From Ectobacillus funiculus (GTDB lineage Bacteria; Bacillota; Bacilli; Bacillales; Bacillaceae_G): a stretch of 64,000 bases of DNA. Positions 50,380 to 59,352 of the stretch are shown here, piece after piece (position 1 is the stretch's first letter; each line of letters starts with the position of its first letter). The position numbers and the translations under genes were made by a program. Where the stretch lies: the NCBI RefSeq assembly GCF_042429435.1, contig NZ_JBHMAF010000194.1; one strand, written 5' to 3'. Under the pieces are notes generated by a model, which did no database searches, was not told the origin of the DNA, and worked only from the letters and a program-made list of their open reading frames with translations.

Positions 50380-50691
50380 TTACATTGTAAAGAAAATCCA
50401 AACTGTACCACCGACAGTAACAAGAGCAATAAAGAAACTGAAGATGATCGAAATCGTTTGTGTAACTCCTTCTCCTTCAGACATATGCATGAACATCACA
50501 AGCTGTAAGGCAGCTTGTAAAAATGCCATAATCCCAATGACTGTAATAATTGTAGAGAAAGGAAGTGATGTGTATAGTGCTAAATATAATGCTGCAAATG
50601 TTAGTACTAAGGATAAAACAAATCCGAAAACATGTGACCAAGGAAACCCTTTATGATGGTGTGAAGCTGATTGTGTGTTATGCTGTGCCAT
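50380..50691 (-). CDS. qoxD: Cytochrome aa3 quinol oxidase subunit IV
   Basis: A 103-residue three-helix subunit (VFGFVLSLVLTFAALYLAL, ITVIGIMAFLQAALQLVMF, TISIIFSFFIALVTVGGTVW), with MHMSEGEG between helices 2 and 3 as in QoxD. The start at 50691 lies two bases after the qoxC stop, so translation is coupled. Last gene of the operon. Confidence 0.94.
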   Translation of the reverse strand: MAQHNTQSASHHHKGFPWSHVFGFVLSLVLTFAALYLALYTSLPFSTIITVIGIMAFLQAALQLVMFMHMSEGEGVTQTISIIFSFFIALVTVGGTVWIFFTM

Positions 50692-50693
50692 AA

Positions 50694-51305
50694 TTACGCC
50701 ACCATCCCGTTCAAGTATACAAATGTGTAGATGAAAATCCAAACTACGTCAAGGAAGTGCCAGTATAATGAAATGATGAACACTTTTCTTGCTGTAATTG
50801 GCGTTAAGCCGTGCTTCGCAAGCTGGATAATAACTCCGATTGCCCAGAATGTTCCGACTGTAACGTGGGCTCCATGCGTTCCAAGAAGAGTAAAGAAACC
50901 TGATAAGAAGCCGCTTGTTTGAATTGTTGCGCCTTCATGCACATAAGTCGCAAACTCATTGATTTCTAGGGTTAAGAAGCCTAAGCCTAAAAGTAAGGTA
51001 ATAACAAACCAAACGATAAGACCTTTTAAATTATGCTTGCGCATTTCATGAACTGCGATACCGCAAGTGAAACTACTCGTTAAAAGAAGGAGTGTTTGTG
51101 CCAACAACGGTCCTAGTTCAAAAAGATGCAGCGGTGTTGGGCCGTCTGCTGTACGGCCTGCCAACACCAAGTAAGAAGCGAAAAGCGTTGCAAACAGAAC
51201 AATTTCCGCTCCAAGGAAAATCCAGAACCCGAGGATATTCAAGCGGCCTTGGCCGTCTTGATATTCCAGCGGAGCATTTTTGTATTCTTCACTCACTGCT
51301 GCCAT
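50694..51305 (-). CDS. qoxC: Cytochrome aa3 quinol oxidase subunit III
   Basis: A 203-residue five-helix haem-copper oxidase subunit III (LNILGFWIFLGAEIVLFATL, GTHGAHVTVGTFWAIGVI, FIISLYWHFLDVVWIFIYTF). RBS AGAGGTGAAAG before the ATG. Confidence 0.96.
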   Translation of the reverse strand: MAAVSEEYKNAPLEYQDGQGRLNILGFWIFLGAEIVLFATLFASYLVLAGRTADGPTPLHLFELGPLLAQTLLLLTSSFTCGIAVHEMRKHNLKGLIVWFVITLLLGLGFLTLEINEFATYVHEGATIQTSGFLSGFFTLLGTHGAHVTVGTFWAIGVIIQLAKHGLTPITARKVFIISLYWHFLDVVWIFIYTFVYLNGMVA

Positions 51306-51320
51306 TGTGCTTTCACCTCT

Positions 51321-53255
51321 CTATGCTACTTTTTCTGTCTTTTTAATTTCTTCTACGTCAATGTAGTATCCATTGTCATAATCAAACGAACGCAGGTACA
51401 ATCCGATTGCGATACCAACACCACCAACGATTGCAACTGGAATCCACTGGAATATTAAACCGAACCCAGCGATAAAGAAGATAATTCCCAATGGGAATGC
51501 CAGGTTTGTGCTGCTTGGCATGTGAATTGGTTTAATATTTTTCACATCAACATGGGACTCGCCATTTTTCTTCATGTGCCACCAAGCATCTAAGTGCTTG
51601 ATTTCAGGAAGAGCAGCGAAGTTATAATGCTGAACAGGAGATTGTGTTGCCCATTCAAGCGTTCTGCCATCCCATGGATCACCTGTTAGGTCACGCTCGC
51701 CGTAACGTGCGCTCCATACGATGTTATAGCAAAGAATTAAGAATCCGATACCCATCATTACCGCACCAACAGAGGATAGTTGGTTTAAACCTAACCAGCC
51801 AGGAATGCTTGAGTCATATGTGTACATACGACGAGTCATACCATCTAAACCTAAGAAGAATTGCGGGAAGAAACAAACGTTAAAGCCAAGCATGAACAAC
51901 CAGAACGTCCATTTTCCTAAACGTTCGTTTAGCATATGACCGAACATTTTTGGATACCAATAAATTAAACCTGCAAACATTGCAAATACTGTACCTGCGA
52001 TTAACACGTAGTGGAAGTGGGCGATTAGGAAGTAGCTGTTATGGTATTGATAGTCAGCTGCTGCCATCGCAAGCATTACCCCTGTCACACCGCCGATTAC
52101 GAAGTTTGGAATAAATGCCAATGTCCAAAGCATTGGTGTTGTAAAGCGAATACGCCCTTTATAAAGCGTGAATAACCAGTTAAAGATTTTTACACCTGTC
52201 GGAATCGAAATCGCCATTGTTGAAATGGAGAAGAACGAGTTAACCGCCGGGCTGTTACCCATTGTAAAGAAGTGATGCAGCCATACAAGGGCACTTAAAA
52301 CTGCGATTGCGATCATTGAGTATACCATCGCATTGTAACCGAATAGACGTTTACGAGAGAATGTACTTACTATTTCAGAGAAAATACCGAACGCTGGTAA
52401 AATAACGATATATACTTCAGGGTGACCCCAAACCCAGAACAAGTTCGCCCAAAGCATTGGCATACCGCCGTCTGCCAGTGTAAAGAAGTGCGTACCGAAT
52501 GAACGGTCAAATGTCATTAAAGCAAGTGCCACTGTTAATACTGGGAAAGCAAAGATAATAATGACACAAGTAACTAAAATAGACCATGTGAACATTGGCA
52601 TTTTCATTAGTGTCATACCAGGTGTTCTCATTTTTAAAATCGTAACAAGGAAGTTAACCCCTGTCATCAATGTACCAATACCGGCAATTTGCAGTGAAAC
52701 TGCGTAGTAGTTATTGCCGATGCCAGGTGTGAACTCTGGACTGGCAAGCGGGAAGTACATTGTCCAGCCTGCATCTGGAGAACCACCGATAACGAATGCA
52801 ATGTTAAATAGCATTGCACCTACAAAGAACAACCAAAAGCTAACTGCATTCAAATATGGGAATGCTACATCGCGAGCACCAATTTGCAGTGGAATCGCGA
52901 TATTCATTAAACCGATTACGAACGGCATTGCCATAAAGAGAATCATAACAGTACCGTGCGTTGTAAAGATTTCATTATAGTGCTGTGAATTTAAATACGG
53001 TGAGTCAGGAAATGTTAATTGCGCACGCATCATCATTCCGTCCATACCGCCACGGAATAACATTAATATGGCAGAGATAATATACATAACGCCAATTTTT
53101 TTATGATCAACGCTTGTTAACCAATTGTCCCAAAGCCATCTCCATTTTTTGTATTTTGTCAGCACATAAATGACCCCGAGTGTTACAAGAACGATGGAAG
53201 CATCCGCACCGTAAATAATCGGGTCACCTGTGACAAAAAATTCGTCAAGCTTCAC
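51321..53255 (-). CDS. qoxB: Cytochrome aa3 quinol oxidase subunit I
   Basis: Catalytic haem-copper subunit (644 residues) reducing O2 to water with quinol electrons and pumping protons. Low-spin haem histidine in IFTTHGTVMILFMAMPF, the CuB/Tyr cross-link helix FWVWGHPEVYIVILPAFG, the two CuB histidines in ALVWLHHFFTMG and the haem ligands in LIAHFHYVLIAG are present, as is the K-channel segment. The start is the GTG at 53255, eight bases after GGAG; this aligns VKLDEFFVTGDP with the MKF.WDEFFVTGDP start of B. subtilis QoxB. An earlier in-frame GTG abuts the ribosome site. Confidence 0.96.
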   Translation of the reverse strand: MKLDEFFVTGDPIIYGADASIVLVTLGVIYVLTKYKKWRWLWDNWLTSVDHKKIGVMYIISAILMLFRGGMDGMMMRAQLTFPDSPYLNSQHYNEIFTTHGTVMILFMAMPFVIGLMNIAIPLQIGARDVAFPYLNAVSFWLFFVGAMLFNIAFVIGGSPDAGWTMYFPLASPEFTPGIGNNYYAVSLQIAGIGTLMTGVNFLVTILKMRTPGMTLMKMPMFTWSILVTCVIIIFAFPVLTVALALMTFDRSFGTHFFTLADGGMPMLWANLFWVWGHPEVYIVILPAFGIFSEIVSTFSRKRLFGYNAMVYSMIAIAVLSALVWLHHFFTMGNSPAVNSFFSISTMAISIPTGVKIFNWLFTLYKGRIRFTTPMLWTLAFIPNFVIGGVTGVMLAMAAADYQYHNSYFLIAHFHYVLIAGTVFAMFAGLIYWYPKMFGHMLNERLGKWTFWLFMLGFNVCFFPQFFLGLDGMTRRMYTYDSSIPGWLGLNQLSSVGAVMMGIGFLILCYNIVWSARYGERDLTGDPWDGRTLEWATQSPVQHYNFAALPEIKHLDAWWHMKKNGESHVDVKNIKPIHMPSSTNLAFPLGIIFFIAGFGLIFQWIPVAIVGGVGIAIGLYLRSFDYDNGYYIDVEEIKKTEKVA

Positions 53256-53285
53256 TTTAGTCACTCCAATCTTAATTGAAAGTTA

Positions 53286-54161
53286 TTATTTCTTGTTCTT
53301 GTAGTAGTTATAGTCACAATACTCAAGAGAATCTGGATCTACATAATTTAGATGGTTGCTTGAGAATGTCATCCGACCTACTACACCAGGCTCAATAATT
53401 TCGTTATATTTTTCTTTTGTTAGTTTAGAAGCAGTTCCTTTTACTTCTTTTACCCATTTTTCATAGCCTTCTTGTGTTTCAGCTTCAACTGTAAATTCCA
53501 TATCGGCGAAGCCTTTACCAGAGAAGTTAGCACTGCGACCTAAATAATCTCCAGGATGGTCAGCTTGTAAATACAAATCCATAACCATGTCATCCATTGT
53601 ATATTTCATACCGCCAAGTTCTGGTACCCAGAAGGCATTCATTGGGCCAACTGAAGTAAGTTTAAACTTAATTGGGGTATCTTCTGGAATCTTTAAGTAG
53701 TTGACTGTTTCAATTCCCTCTTCAGGATAGCTGAATAGCCATTTCCAGTTTGCGGATGTAACATAAATTTCAATTGGTTTTTTGTCTTTCGTACTTTCTG
53801 GAGGTTTCTCCAGTGCATATGTTGTTTTTACTGTTGGAATTGCCAAGGCAATAACAATAATGACAGGAACCAATGTCCAAACGATTTCCAACAGCGTGTT
53901 GCCATGCTGATCAGGAGGCTCATACCCCATATTCTCAGGTTTCTCACGATATTTAATGATGATAATCGTGAACAGAGTAAACACTACTACAATGATGACC
54001 AACATTAGCCAAAAAGACCAATTAATCAGATCCGCCAGACTTTGTGCATTAGGACCTTTCGGGTTCAAAACTGCTAGCTTCATATCGCAGCCGCTAAGGA
54101 ACAACACAAAGGACAGCGGAAGAAGTGAGGCTAACTTCCAAAATGCTTTCTTAGATTGCAC
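53286..54161 (-). CDS. qoxA: Cytochrome aa3 quinol oxidase subunit II (lipoprotein)
   Basis: A 291-residue lipoprotein (lipobox LFLSGCD) with two helices (INWSFWLMLVIIVVVFTLFT, LEIVWTLVPVIIVIALAIPT) and an extracytoplasmic cupredoxin-like domain (VTSANWKWLFSYPEEGI, VGPMNAFWVPELGG). The CuA ligands of cytochrome c oxidases are absent, as expected for a quinol oxidase. GTG start behind AAAGGAGATT. First gene of qoxABCD. Confidence 0.95.
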   Translation of the reverse strand: MQSKKAFWKLASLLPLSFVLFLSGCDMKLAVLNPKGPNAQSLADLINWSFWLMLVIIVVVFTLFTIIIIKYREKPENMGYEPPDQHGNTLLEIVWTLVPVIIVIALAIPTVKTTYALEKPPESTKDKKPIEIYVTSANWKWLFSYPEEGIETVNYLKIPEDTPIKFKLTSVGPMNAFWVPELGGMKYTMDDMVMDLYLQADHPGDYLGRSANFSGKGFADMEFTVEAETQEGYEKWVKEVKGTASKLTKEKYNEIIEPGVVGRMTFSSNHLNYVDPDSLEYCDYNYYKNKK

Positions 54162-54266
54162 GGTATAAATCTCCTTTCTGTTTTGACTGTCACTATGCCA
54201 ATAAAATAATATAAACCTATGAATCTTTTATTAGCAATAGGATAGCGAATATTGTTGAAAAATAGA

Positions 54267-54288
54267 CACAAATAAACCCCTATTTGTG
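54267..54288. promoter_or_regulatory. Palindrome in the qox upstream region
   Basis: CACAAATA-AACCCC-TATTTGTG, an 8-bp perfect inverted repeat about 110 bases upstream of qoxA. A second palindrome, TGTGCT/AGCACA, is at 54305-54325. A possible minus-strand -10 (TATACAAT) is at about 54335, placing both in the leader. Regulator unknown; neither fits Rex or Fnr well. I see nothing else in 54162-54750. Confidence 0.45.
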
Positions 54289-54750
54289 AGTTTCATTACA
54301 GACTGTGTGCTAAATCCGCAGCACAGCCATATTGTATACTATTTTAAGCACCGCATCTCCATATTCTAAATTTTCTTTCGGAATAAAGTGATGGCAAAAT
54401 AGATAATATGTTTCTTATTTGGATATTTAAGGGGAAGGTTTTAGATAAGATTACTGTTTTGAATAGTTTTAATATTCTAAAAACTTCTTTCGTGAAATAA
54501 TGTTAAATATATTCCCTTACTGTAACTTAAGAGAATGCAATTTAACGGAAGTCTAATTGTTTTGCTCCATATCTATCTATAATAGGAGATATGTTTTAGG
54601 AAAACAAAGCCGCATAAATCTCTTTTCAGGTAAAAAGGGAGCAGAGAGATGCTATTCCTTTGTAGGTCCAATCAGGAAAAAAATATGAGTTTTCGAGAAG
54701 TCCTTCCTCTTGTACAATAAGAAGAAAAATAATTAAATGGAGTATCCAAT

Positions 54751-55500
54751 ATGCTCAAAGTGATGAAATATGCAATAAGTTTTGTGCCATTTGCGCTTTT
54801 TGCTTCCGCATGTGCCTCTGATTTTCCAGATATGATAGAAAGACAAAAGGACAAGTTAATTCAAGAAACAGAGGAATTAGGTACAAAGCTGCAGTTGTAT
54901 TTAAAGAAACAAGCGACAATTGAGCATGTTCCTTTTTTGCAGCAGCTGCCGGAGTTGCAGAGAGGCTGCGAGGTGACCAGTCTGGCAATGCTGTTGCAAT
55001 ACGGTGGCGTGAATGTTGACAAAATGACGCTTGCGCAGGAAATTGCAAAGGTTCCATTTCAAACAGCCGGCAAGCATGGCAATCCTAATGAAGGATTTGT
55101 TGGGAATATATATACGTTTTCGCAACCGGGATATGGGGTCTATCATAAGCCGATCTATGAACTCGCGCAACGGTATGCACCTGGAAAGGTAATAGATTTA
55201 ACAGGCCGTGATATCGAGGCTGTATATAAAATGATCAGCCTCGGGTCTCCAGTTTGGGTTATTACAAATGCTACGTTTCAGTCTTTGCCAGATAGCAAAT
55301 TTGAAACATGGCAAACAAGTGCAGGAGAGGCGAAAATTACATACCATGAACATAGCGTGGTAATTGTCGGTTATGACGAAACATATGTATATGTAAATGA
55401 TCCATTAGAGACCGGACCTAGAACAGCGCATCCACGAAAGCAGTTTGAACAAGCGTGGGTGCAAATGGGAAAGCAAGCCATTTCTTTATTACCGGAGTAA
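54751..55500 (+). CDS. C39-like cysteine peptidase family protein (YvpB-like), second copy
   Basis: A 249-residue paralogue of the 35388-36233 product with a short exported N-terminus (YAISFVPFALFASACA, a poor lipobox). The conserved blocks match: VPFLQQLPELQRGCEVTSLA (Cys), GNPNEGFVGNIYTFSQPGYG, YHEHSVVIVGYDETYVYVND (His, Asn/Asp). Probably extracytoplasmic. RBS ATGGAGT. Function unknown; the two copies share length and spacing of all motifs from the LPEL segment onward. Confidence 0.87.
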   Translation: MLKVMKYAISFVPFALFASACASDFPDMIERQKDKLIQETEELGTKLQLYLKKQATIEHVPFLQQLPELQRGCEVTSLAMLLQYGGVNVDKMTLAQEIAKVPFQTAGKHGNPNEGFVGNIYTFSQPGYGVYHKPIYELAQRYAPGKVIDLTGRDIEAVYKMISLGSPVWVITNATFQSLPDSKFETWQTSAGEAKITYHEHSVVIVGYDETYVYVNDPLETGPRTAHPRKQFEQAWVQMGKQAISLLPE

Positions 55501-55639
55501 CAACTTTTGTAGGAACAACTTTTCTGTAGCAGAGAGGATGGCTTTTGCTTTTTAATATTTATTCAGCGCTCTTGTCGTTAGAAAGATGGAGTGTATCAAC
55601 TTTTTCTATGCATTTCTTAAAGAAGAGTGTACTATTTTT

Positions 55640-55648
55640 TGGTACAAT
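55640..55648 (+). promoter_or_regulatory. Extended -10 promoter of the M20 amidohydrolase gene
   Basis: TGGTACAAT is an extended -10 (TGnTACAAT) about 50 bases upstream of the start. The -35 is poor. Confidence 0.45.
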
Positions 55649-55689
55649 AAAAGGAAATATAGCTGTCACCGGAAACGGTAAAGAGGGGG

Positions 55690-56877
55690 ATGAGGAGGAT
55701 GGGAACAGACATGAAAGCAATTGTGACAAAGGAACAGCTTATACAGTGGAGAAGATATCTACATATGTATCCAGAATTATCCTTTCAAGAGGAGAAAACA
55801 TCTCAATTTGTATTTGATACGTTGTGCACCTTCTCACATTTAGAGGTATCGCGTCCTACAAAATACAGCGTAATGGCTCGATTAATCGGGGAAAAGCCAG
55901 GGAAAACGATTGCAATTCGCGCTGATATGGATGCATTGCCTATCCAAGAGGAAAATGAGTTTGCGTTCGCGTCGAAGCATCCAGGTAAAATGCATGCATG
56001 TGGGCATGATGGACATACTGCGATGCTCCTCGGTGCGGCATATGAGCTTTCGCAGCGTAAGGATGAGGTTTGCGGCGAGATTCGCTTTTTGTTTCAGCAT
56101 GCTGAGGAGGATTTTCCAGGCGGGGCAGAGGAAATGGTACAAGCTGGTGTGATGGATGGGGTAGATTATGTAATTGGTGCGCATCTTTGGTCTCCGCTTC
56201 CAGTAGGGAAAATTGGTATTGTTTATGGTTCTGCAATGGCATCACCTGATGTATTTCGAATTACGGTATTTGGAAAGGGCGGGCATGCAGGCATCCCTCA
56301 TGAAACGGTTGACAGCATTGTGATTGGCATGAATATTGTATCGCAATTACAGCAAATCGTGTCCCGGCACACAAATCCTTTAGATCCTCTTGTTGTTTCT
56401 GTAACGCAATTTCAAGCTGGTACTACACATAATGTCATTCCGGATAAAGCAGAAATTGCCGGAACTGTCCGGAGTCTCCGCCATGATTTGAGGGGAGTTG
56501 CAGCAAATCGTATTGAGAAAATAGTCAAGGGAGTAACGGAAGCTCACGGGGCATCCTACACATTTGCTTATGAGTATGGATATCGTCCTGTTGTGAATAA
56601 CGATGAGGTAACAGCTCATATAGAGAAAACTGCGCAAGAGCTGTTCGGAAAAGAACATGTTGTTTCGCTTGCTCCAACGATGGCAGGCGAAGATTTTTCC
56701 GCCTTTTTGGAAAAGGCGCCGGGCTGCTTTTTCTTTATTGGTGCTCGCAATGAGGAAAAGGGTATTATGTATCCTCATCATCATCCGCGGTTTACGATTG
56801 ACGAGGACGGACTTCCGATGGGAACCGCTCTATTTGTTGAAGCTGCACTCAGCCTTCTCCAAGCAAATGCTGACTAG
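55690..56877 (+). CDS. M20 family amidohydrolase (hippurate hydrolase / N-acyl amino acid deacylase type)
   Basis: A 395-residue dinuclear-metal hydrolase removing acyl groups from amino acids or related amides. Metal ligands: HACGHDGHTAML (Cys/His pair, about 105-116), the EE of FLFQHAEEDFPGGAEEM, the histidine in DYVIGAHLWSP and a late histidine in YPHHHPRFTIDEDGL. The lid domain starts near FRITVFGKGGHAGIPHETVD. Three in-frame ATGs (55690, 55699, 55711) share one AG-rich ribosome site, so the start is uncertain by up to seven codons. Substrate unknown. Confidence 0.88.
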   Translation: MRRMGTDMKAIVTKEQLIQWRRYLHMYPELSFQEEKTSQFVFDTLCTFSHLEVSRPTKYSVMARLIGEKPGKTIAIRADMDALPIQEENEFAFASKHPGKMHACGHDGHTAMLLGAAYELSQRKDEVCGEIRFLFQHAEEDFPGGAEEMVQAGVMDGVDYVIGAHLWSPLPVGKIGIVYGSAMASPDVFRITVFGKGGHAGIPHETVDSIVIGMNIVSQLQQIVSRHTNPLDPLVVSVTQFQAGTTHNVIPDKAEIAGTVRSLRHDLRGVAANRIEKIVKGVTEAHGASYTFAYEYGYRPVVNNDEVTAHIEKTAQELFGKEHVVSLAPTMAGEDFSAFLEKAPGCFFFIGARNEEKGIMYPHHHPRFTIDEDGLPMGTALFVEAALSLLQANAD

Positions 56878-56920
56878 GGGAAATAACTTTGCTTCATGAT
56901 ACGTAAAATGTATAACTAAG

Positions 56921-56949
56921 GAACCTTTCGTTTGAAGGGTTCTTTTTTT
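56921..56949 (+). terminator. Terminator of the amidohydrolase gene
   Basis: GAACCTTTC pairs with GAAGGGTTC around GTTT, followed by seven T residues. Confidence 0.82.
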
Positions 56950-56950
56950 A

Positions 56951-57068
56951 CACTTTAAGAAAGTATAAATTTCAAGCTGGAAGACAATTCGACGTAGTCG
57001 GAAATTTGAGGAATACAGTACTACATCTCTGTCCTTTCCTAACGGTTTATTTATCGGTGAATTTTAAT
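56951..57068 (+). repeat. Dispersed intergenic repeat, copy R10
   Basis: It starts directly after the terminator T-tract. The 5' half (CACTTTAAGAAAGTATAAAT, ATTCGACGTAGTCGGAAATT) is near consensus; the 3' half is decayed and the final hairpin is lost (TTTATCGGTGAATTTTAA). Confidence 0.83.
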
Positions 57069-57086
57069 TATCGAATATTGATAATA

Positions 57087-57140
57087 CCTTGAACTACTCA
57101 CCGCCTACTCGCTACCGCTCCTTGAAGCGGGGGGCTTCTT
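57087..57140 (-). mobile_element. Orphan end of an IS200/IS605-like element (candidate)
   Basis: On the minus strand the order is GAAGCCCCCCGCTTC, GGAGCGGTAGCGAGTAGG, CGGTGAGTAGTTCAAGG. The GAAG-CCCCCC..CTTC hairpin followed by a G/A-rich block ending GTGAGTAGTTCA resembles the subterminal end of IS605-type elements with tnpB, where the guide-RNA scaffold lies. No tnpA or tnpB frame is present within the flanking kilobases. I judge by resemblance only. Confidence 0.45.
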
Positions 57141-57269
57141 CGAGAAAATGATAAAGGAGGAGAACGTAGTGAGGGAGAGAATCAGCACAGGAGATATTCT
57201 CCTCGTCTAGAAGAGAATCTGATTGCAGAATATAAGCAATGATTCACGAGGGAAAAGGAGGCTGTTAAT

Positions 57270-57794
57270 ATGGATCATTCTTTTGTTCCAAGTAATGAGG
57301 TGCAAAATGCTGCGATGCAGGCTTTACAAGAGCGCGGGATTCGAATTGAGGATATTGCAGAATTAACAATGTTCTTGCAAAAGGCATATATTCCGGATTT
57401 GACAATGCAGGATTGTATAGAGAGCATTGAGCACGTATTAAAGAAGCGAGAGGTACAGCATGCGCTATTAACAGGGATTGAGCTTGATCTATTGGCTGAA
57501 AATGGTAAGCTATCCGCACCGCTTCAGCAGCTGATTAAACAAGATGAGAGCTTGTATGGAATAGATGAAATACTTGCTCTTTCTATTTTAAATTTGTACG
57601 GCAGTATTAGTTTTACAAATTATGGGTATATTGATAAGTTGAAGACAGGGATTTTGCAGGAGTTGAATGATAAGTCATCTGGAAAGGTTCACGCGTTTTT
57701 GGATGACTTAGTAGGAGCGATTGCAGCAGCGGCATCAAGTCGACTTGCTCATCGCTACAGAGTGAAACTGGAAGGCGACGTCTTTCTTTCCTAA
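57270..57794 (+). CDS. pgpA: Phosphatidylglycerophosphatase A family protein (YutG-like)
   Basis: A 174-residue cytosolic-looking member of the PgpA family, which dephosphorylates phosphatidylglycerophosphate in E. coli. Family blocks: RGIRIEDIAELTMFLQKAYI, KKREVQHALLTGIELDLLAE, DESLYGIDEILALSILNLYG, TNYGYIDKLKTGIL, HAFLDDLVGAIAAAASSRLA. It lacks the membrane helices of E. coli PgpA, as is normal in Bacillus YutG, so the actual activity is less sure. RBS AAAAGGAGG. Single gene. Confidence 0.85.
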   Translation: MDHSFVPSNEVQNAAMQALQERGIRIEDIAELTMFLQKAYIPDLTMQDCIESIEHVLKKREVQHALLTGIELDLLAENGKLSAPLQQLIKQDESLYGIDEILALSILNLYGSISFTNYGYIDKLKTGILQELNDKSSGKVHAFLDDLVGAIAAAASSRLAHRYRVKLEGDVFLS

Positions 57795-57797
57795 AGC

Positions 57798-57835
57798 AAA
57801 CAGGGACGGCTAGACTAAACCGTCCCTGTTTTTAG
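57798..57835 (+). terminator. pgpA terminator
   Basis: AAACAGGGACGG pairs with CCGTCCCTGTTT, followed by TT. Confidence 0.9.
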
Positions 57836-57956
57836 GAAGATAAACTTCTAACGAGAAGTTTATTCGACGTAGTAGAAAATTTTAGGAATAAAGAGGAAGT
57901 GCAACCATGTTTTTGTCTTCGCCTAGCGGTTTGCCAATCAGGAAGTTTTCTTTATA
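57833..57956 (+). repeat. Dispersed intergenic repeat, copy R11
   Basis: Full-length but diverged copy between convergent pgpA and feoB. TTATTCGACGTAGTAGAAAA, TTTTAGGAATAAAG and GTCTTCGCCTAGCGG are kept. Its 3' end (CCAATCAGGAAGTTTTCTTT) overlaps the feoB permease stop codon. Confidence 0.83.
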
Positions 57957-59352
57957 CAAGTCCAAGCGCTCTTACAATTTGTGCAACAAGGAATGTTATC
58001 ACTATAGCAAGAACTGTCGGAATGGCGAAGGATAAAAATGTCCATTTTATACTTTTCGTTTCTTTATAAATATTAACTAATGTTGTACCGCAAGGGAAGT
58101 GGAGGAGTGAAAATAACATCATATTTAATGCGGTTAGCCATGTCCATCCCTGATCAAGAAAGATTTGCTTCAGTTGTGTTAAATCCTCTACTTCTGTCAA
58201 TGATCCTGTTGCTAAGTAGCCCATCAGCAAAATTGGTACGACAATTTCATTTGCTGGAAGACCAAGGATGAAGGCGGCTAAAATAAAGCCATCTAATCCA
58301 AGAAGCTGAGCAAACGGATCAAGAAAGTTCACGATATACATTAAAATACTTGTATCGCCGATATAAATATTAGCTAATACCCATGTTAATATAGCGGCGG
58401 GTGCCGCTACTATGACGGCCCGTTTCAATACATATACTGATTTATCGAGAGTAGCCCGAATAATTGTATTCCAAAACTTCGGCTTACGGTAAGGCGGCAA
58501 TTCTAGTGTGTATTGAGTAGGAACTCCTCGTAATGCAGTTTTGGAAAGAACCCATGATACGGTGAGAGTGATAATTATGCCAAATACAACCATTCCAACA
58601 ACGACAGCCGATGTGACAAATGTTTGTAGACCACCTGTATAGCCGGCTGCCATGAACAAGGAAGCAAGAAGGATGAGCGTCGGCCATCGACCATTACAAG
58701 GAACGAAATTGTTTGTCAGAATAGCGAGTATTCGTTCGCGCGGCGATTCGATAATCCGTGTCGACATAATCGCAGCGGCATTACAACCAAAACCCATTGC
58801 CATTGTTAAGGATTGCTTACCGTGAGCTCCGGCCCTTTTAAAGAGTCGATCCATATTAAAAGCCACCCGCGGCAGGTACCCATAGTTTTCTAACAGAGCA
58901 AAGGCAGGAAAGAATATGGCCATTGGAGGCAGCATAACGCTAATTACCCAACCAGTTCCACGGAATAAGCCGAGAACGAGCACCCCGTATAGCCAATCTG
59001 GCGCATGCACAGCTTTGAACCAAATTGTTAAGTAACCCTCTATCCAGCCAAAAAACTCAGCCAACATAGAGGAAGGGATATTGGCCCCGGCAATTGTTAA
59101 GTAAAAAATAGCAGAAAGCATGGCAAGCATAATCGGGAATCCCCAGATAGGAGATGTGAAAATATTATCGAGTTTCTCAGAGCGGCGCAGCATTTCCCGA
59201 TCTTTATAAGAAACAACCGTCTCGCAAATACTATGCGAGGAGCGGTAAATGCTTGCAACAATATCATCATGGATACTTTCTCCGGCTAAGTGTTTTGCAT
59301 GTTGAACAAGCTGCTCAAGAGAAGGTGCTTCATTGGCTGAACGATACTCCAT
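57952..59352 (-). CDS. feoB: FeoB permease part (Gate domains), separate polypeptide
   Basis: The membrane half of ferrous iron transporter FeoB as its own 466-residue protein. N-terminal linker helices, then KLDNIFTSPIWGFPIMLAML, the Gate motifs FVPCNGRWPTLILLASLF and LHFPCGTTLVNIY with conserved cysteines, and MGFGCNAAAIMSTRII, ILGLPANEIVVPIL. It begins with its own AAGGAGG nine bases before the ATG, inside the end of the G-domain gene (23-bp overlap). That arrangement is a genuine gene split, known in Bacillus, and not a frameshift. Confidence 0.92.
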   Translation of the reverse strand: MEYRSANEAPSLEQLVQHAKHLAGESIHDDIVASIYRSSHSICETVVSYKDREMLRRSEKLDNIFTSPIWGFPIMLAMLSAIFYLTIAGANIPSSMLAEFFGWIEGYLTIWFKAVHAPDWLYGVLVLGLFRGTGWVISVMLPPMAIFFPAFALLENYGYLPRVAFNMDRLFKRAGAHGKQSLTMAMGFGCNAAAIMSTRIIESPRERILAILTNNFVPCNGRWPTLILLASLFMAAGYTGGLQTFVTSAVVVGMVVFGIIITLTVSWVLSKTALRGVPTQYTLELPPYRKPKFWNTIIRATLDKSVYVLKRAVIVAAPAAILTWVLANIYIGDTSILMYIVNFLDPFAQLLGLDGFILAAFILGLPANEIVVPILLMGYLATGSLTEVEDLTQLKQIFLDQGWTWLTALNMMLFSLLHFPCGTTLVNIYKETKSIKWTFLSFAIPTVLAIVITFLVAQIVRALGLV

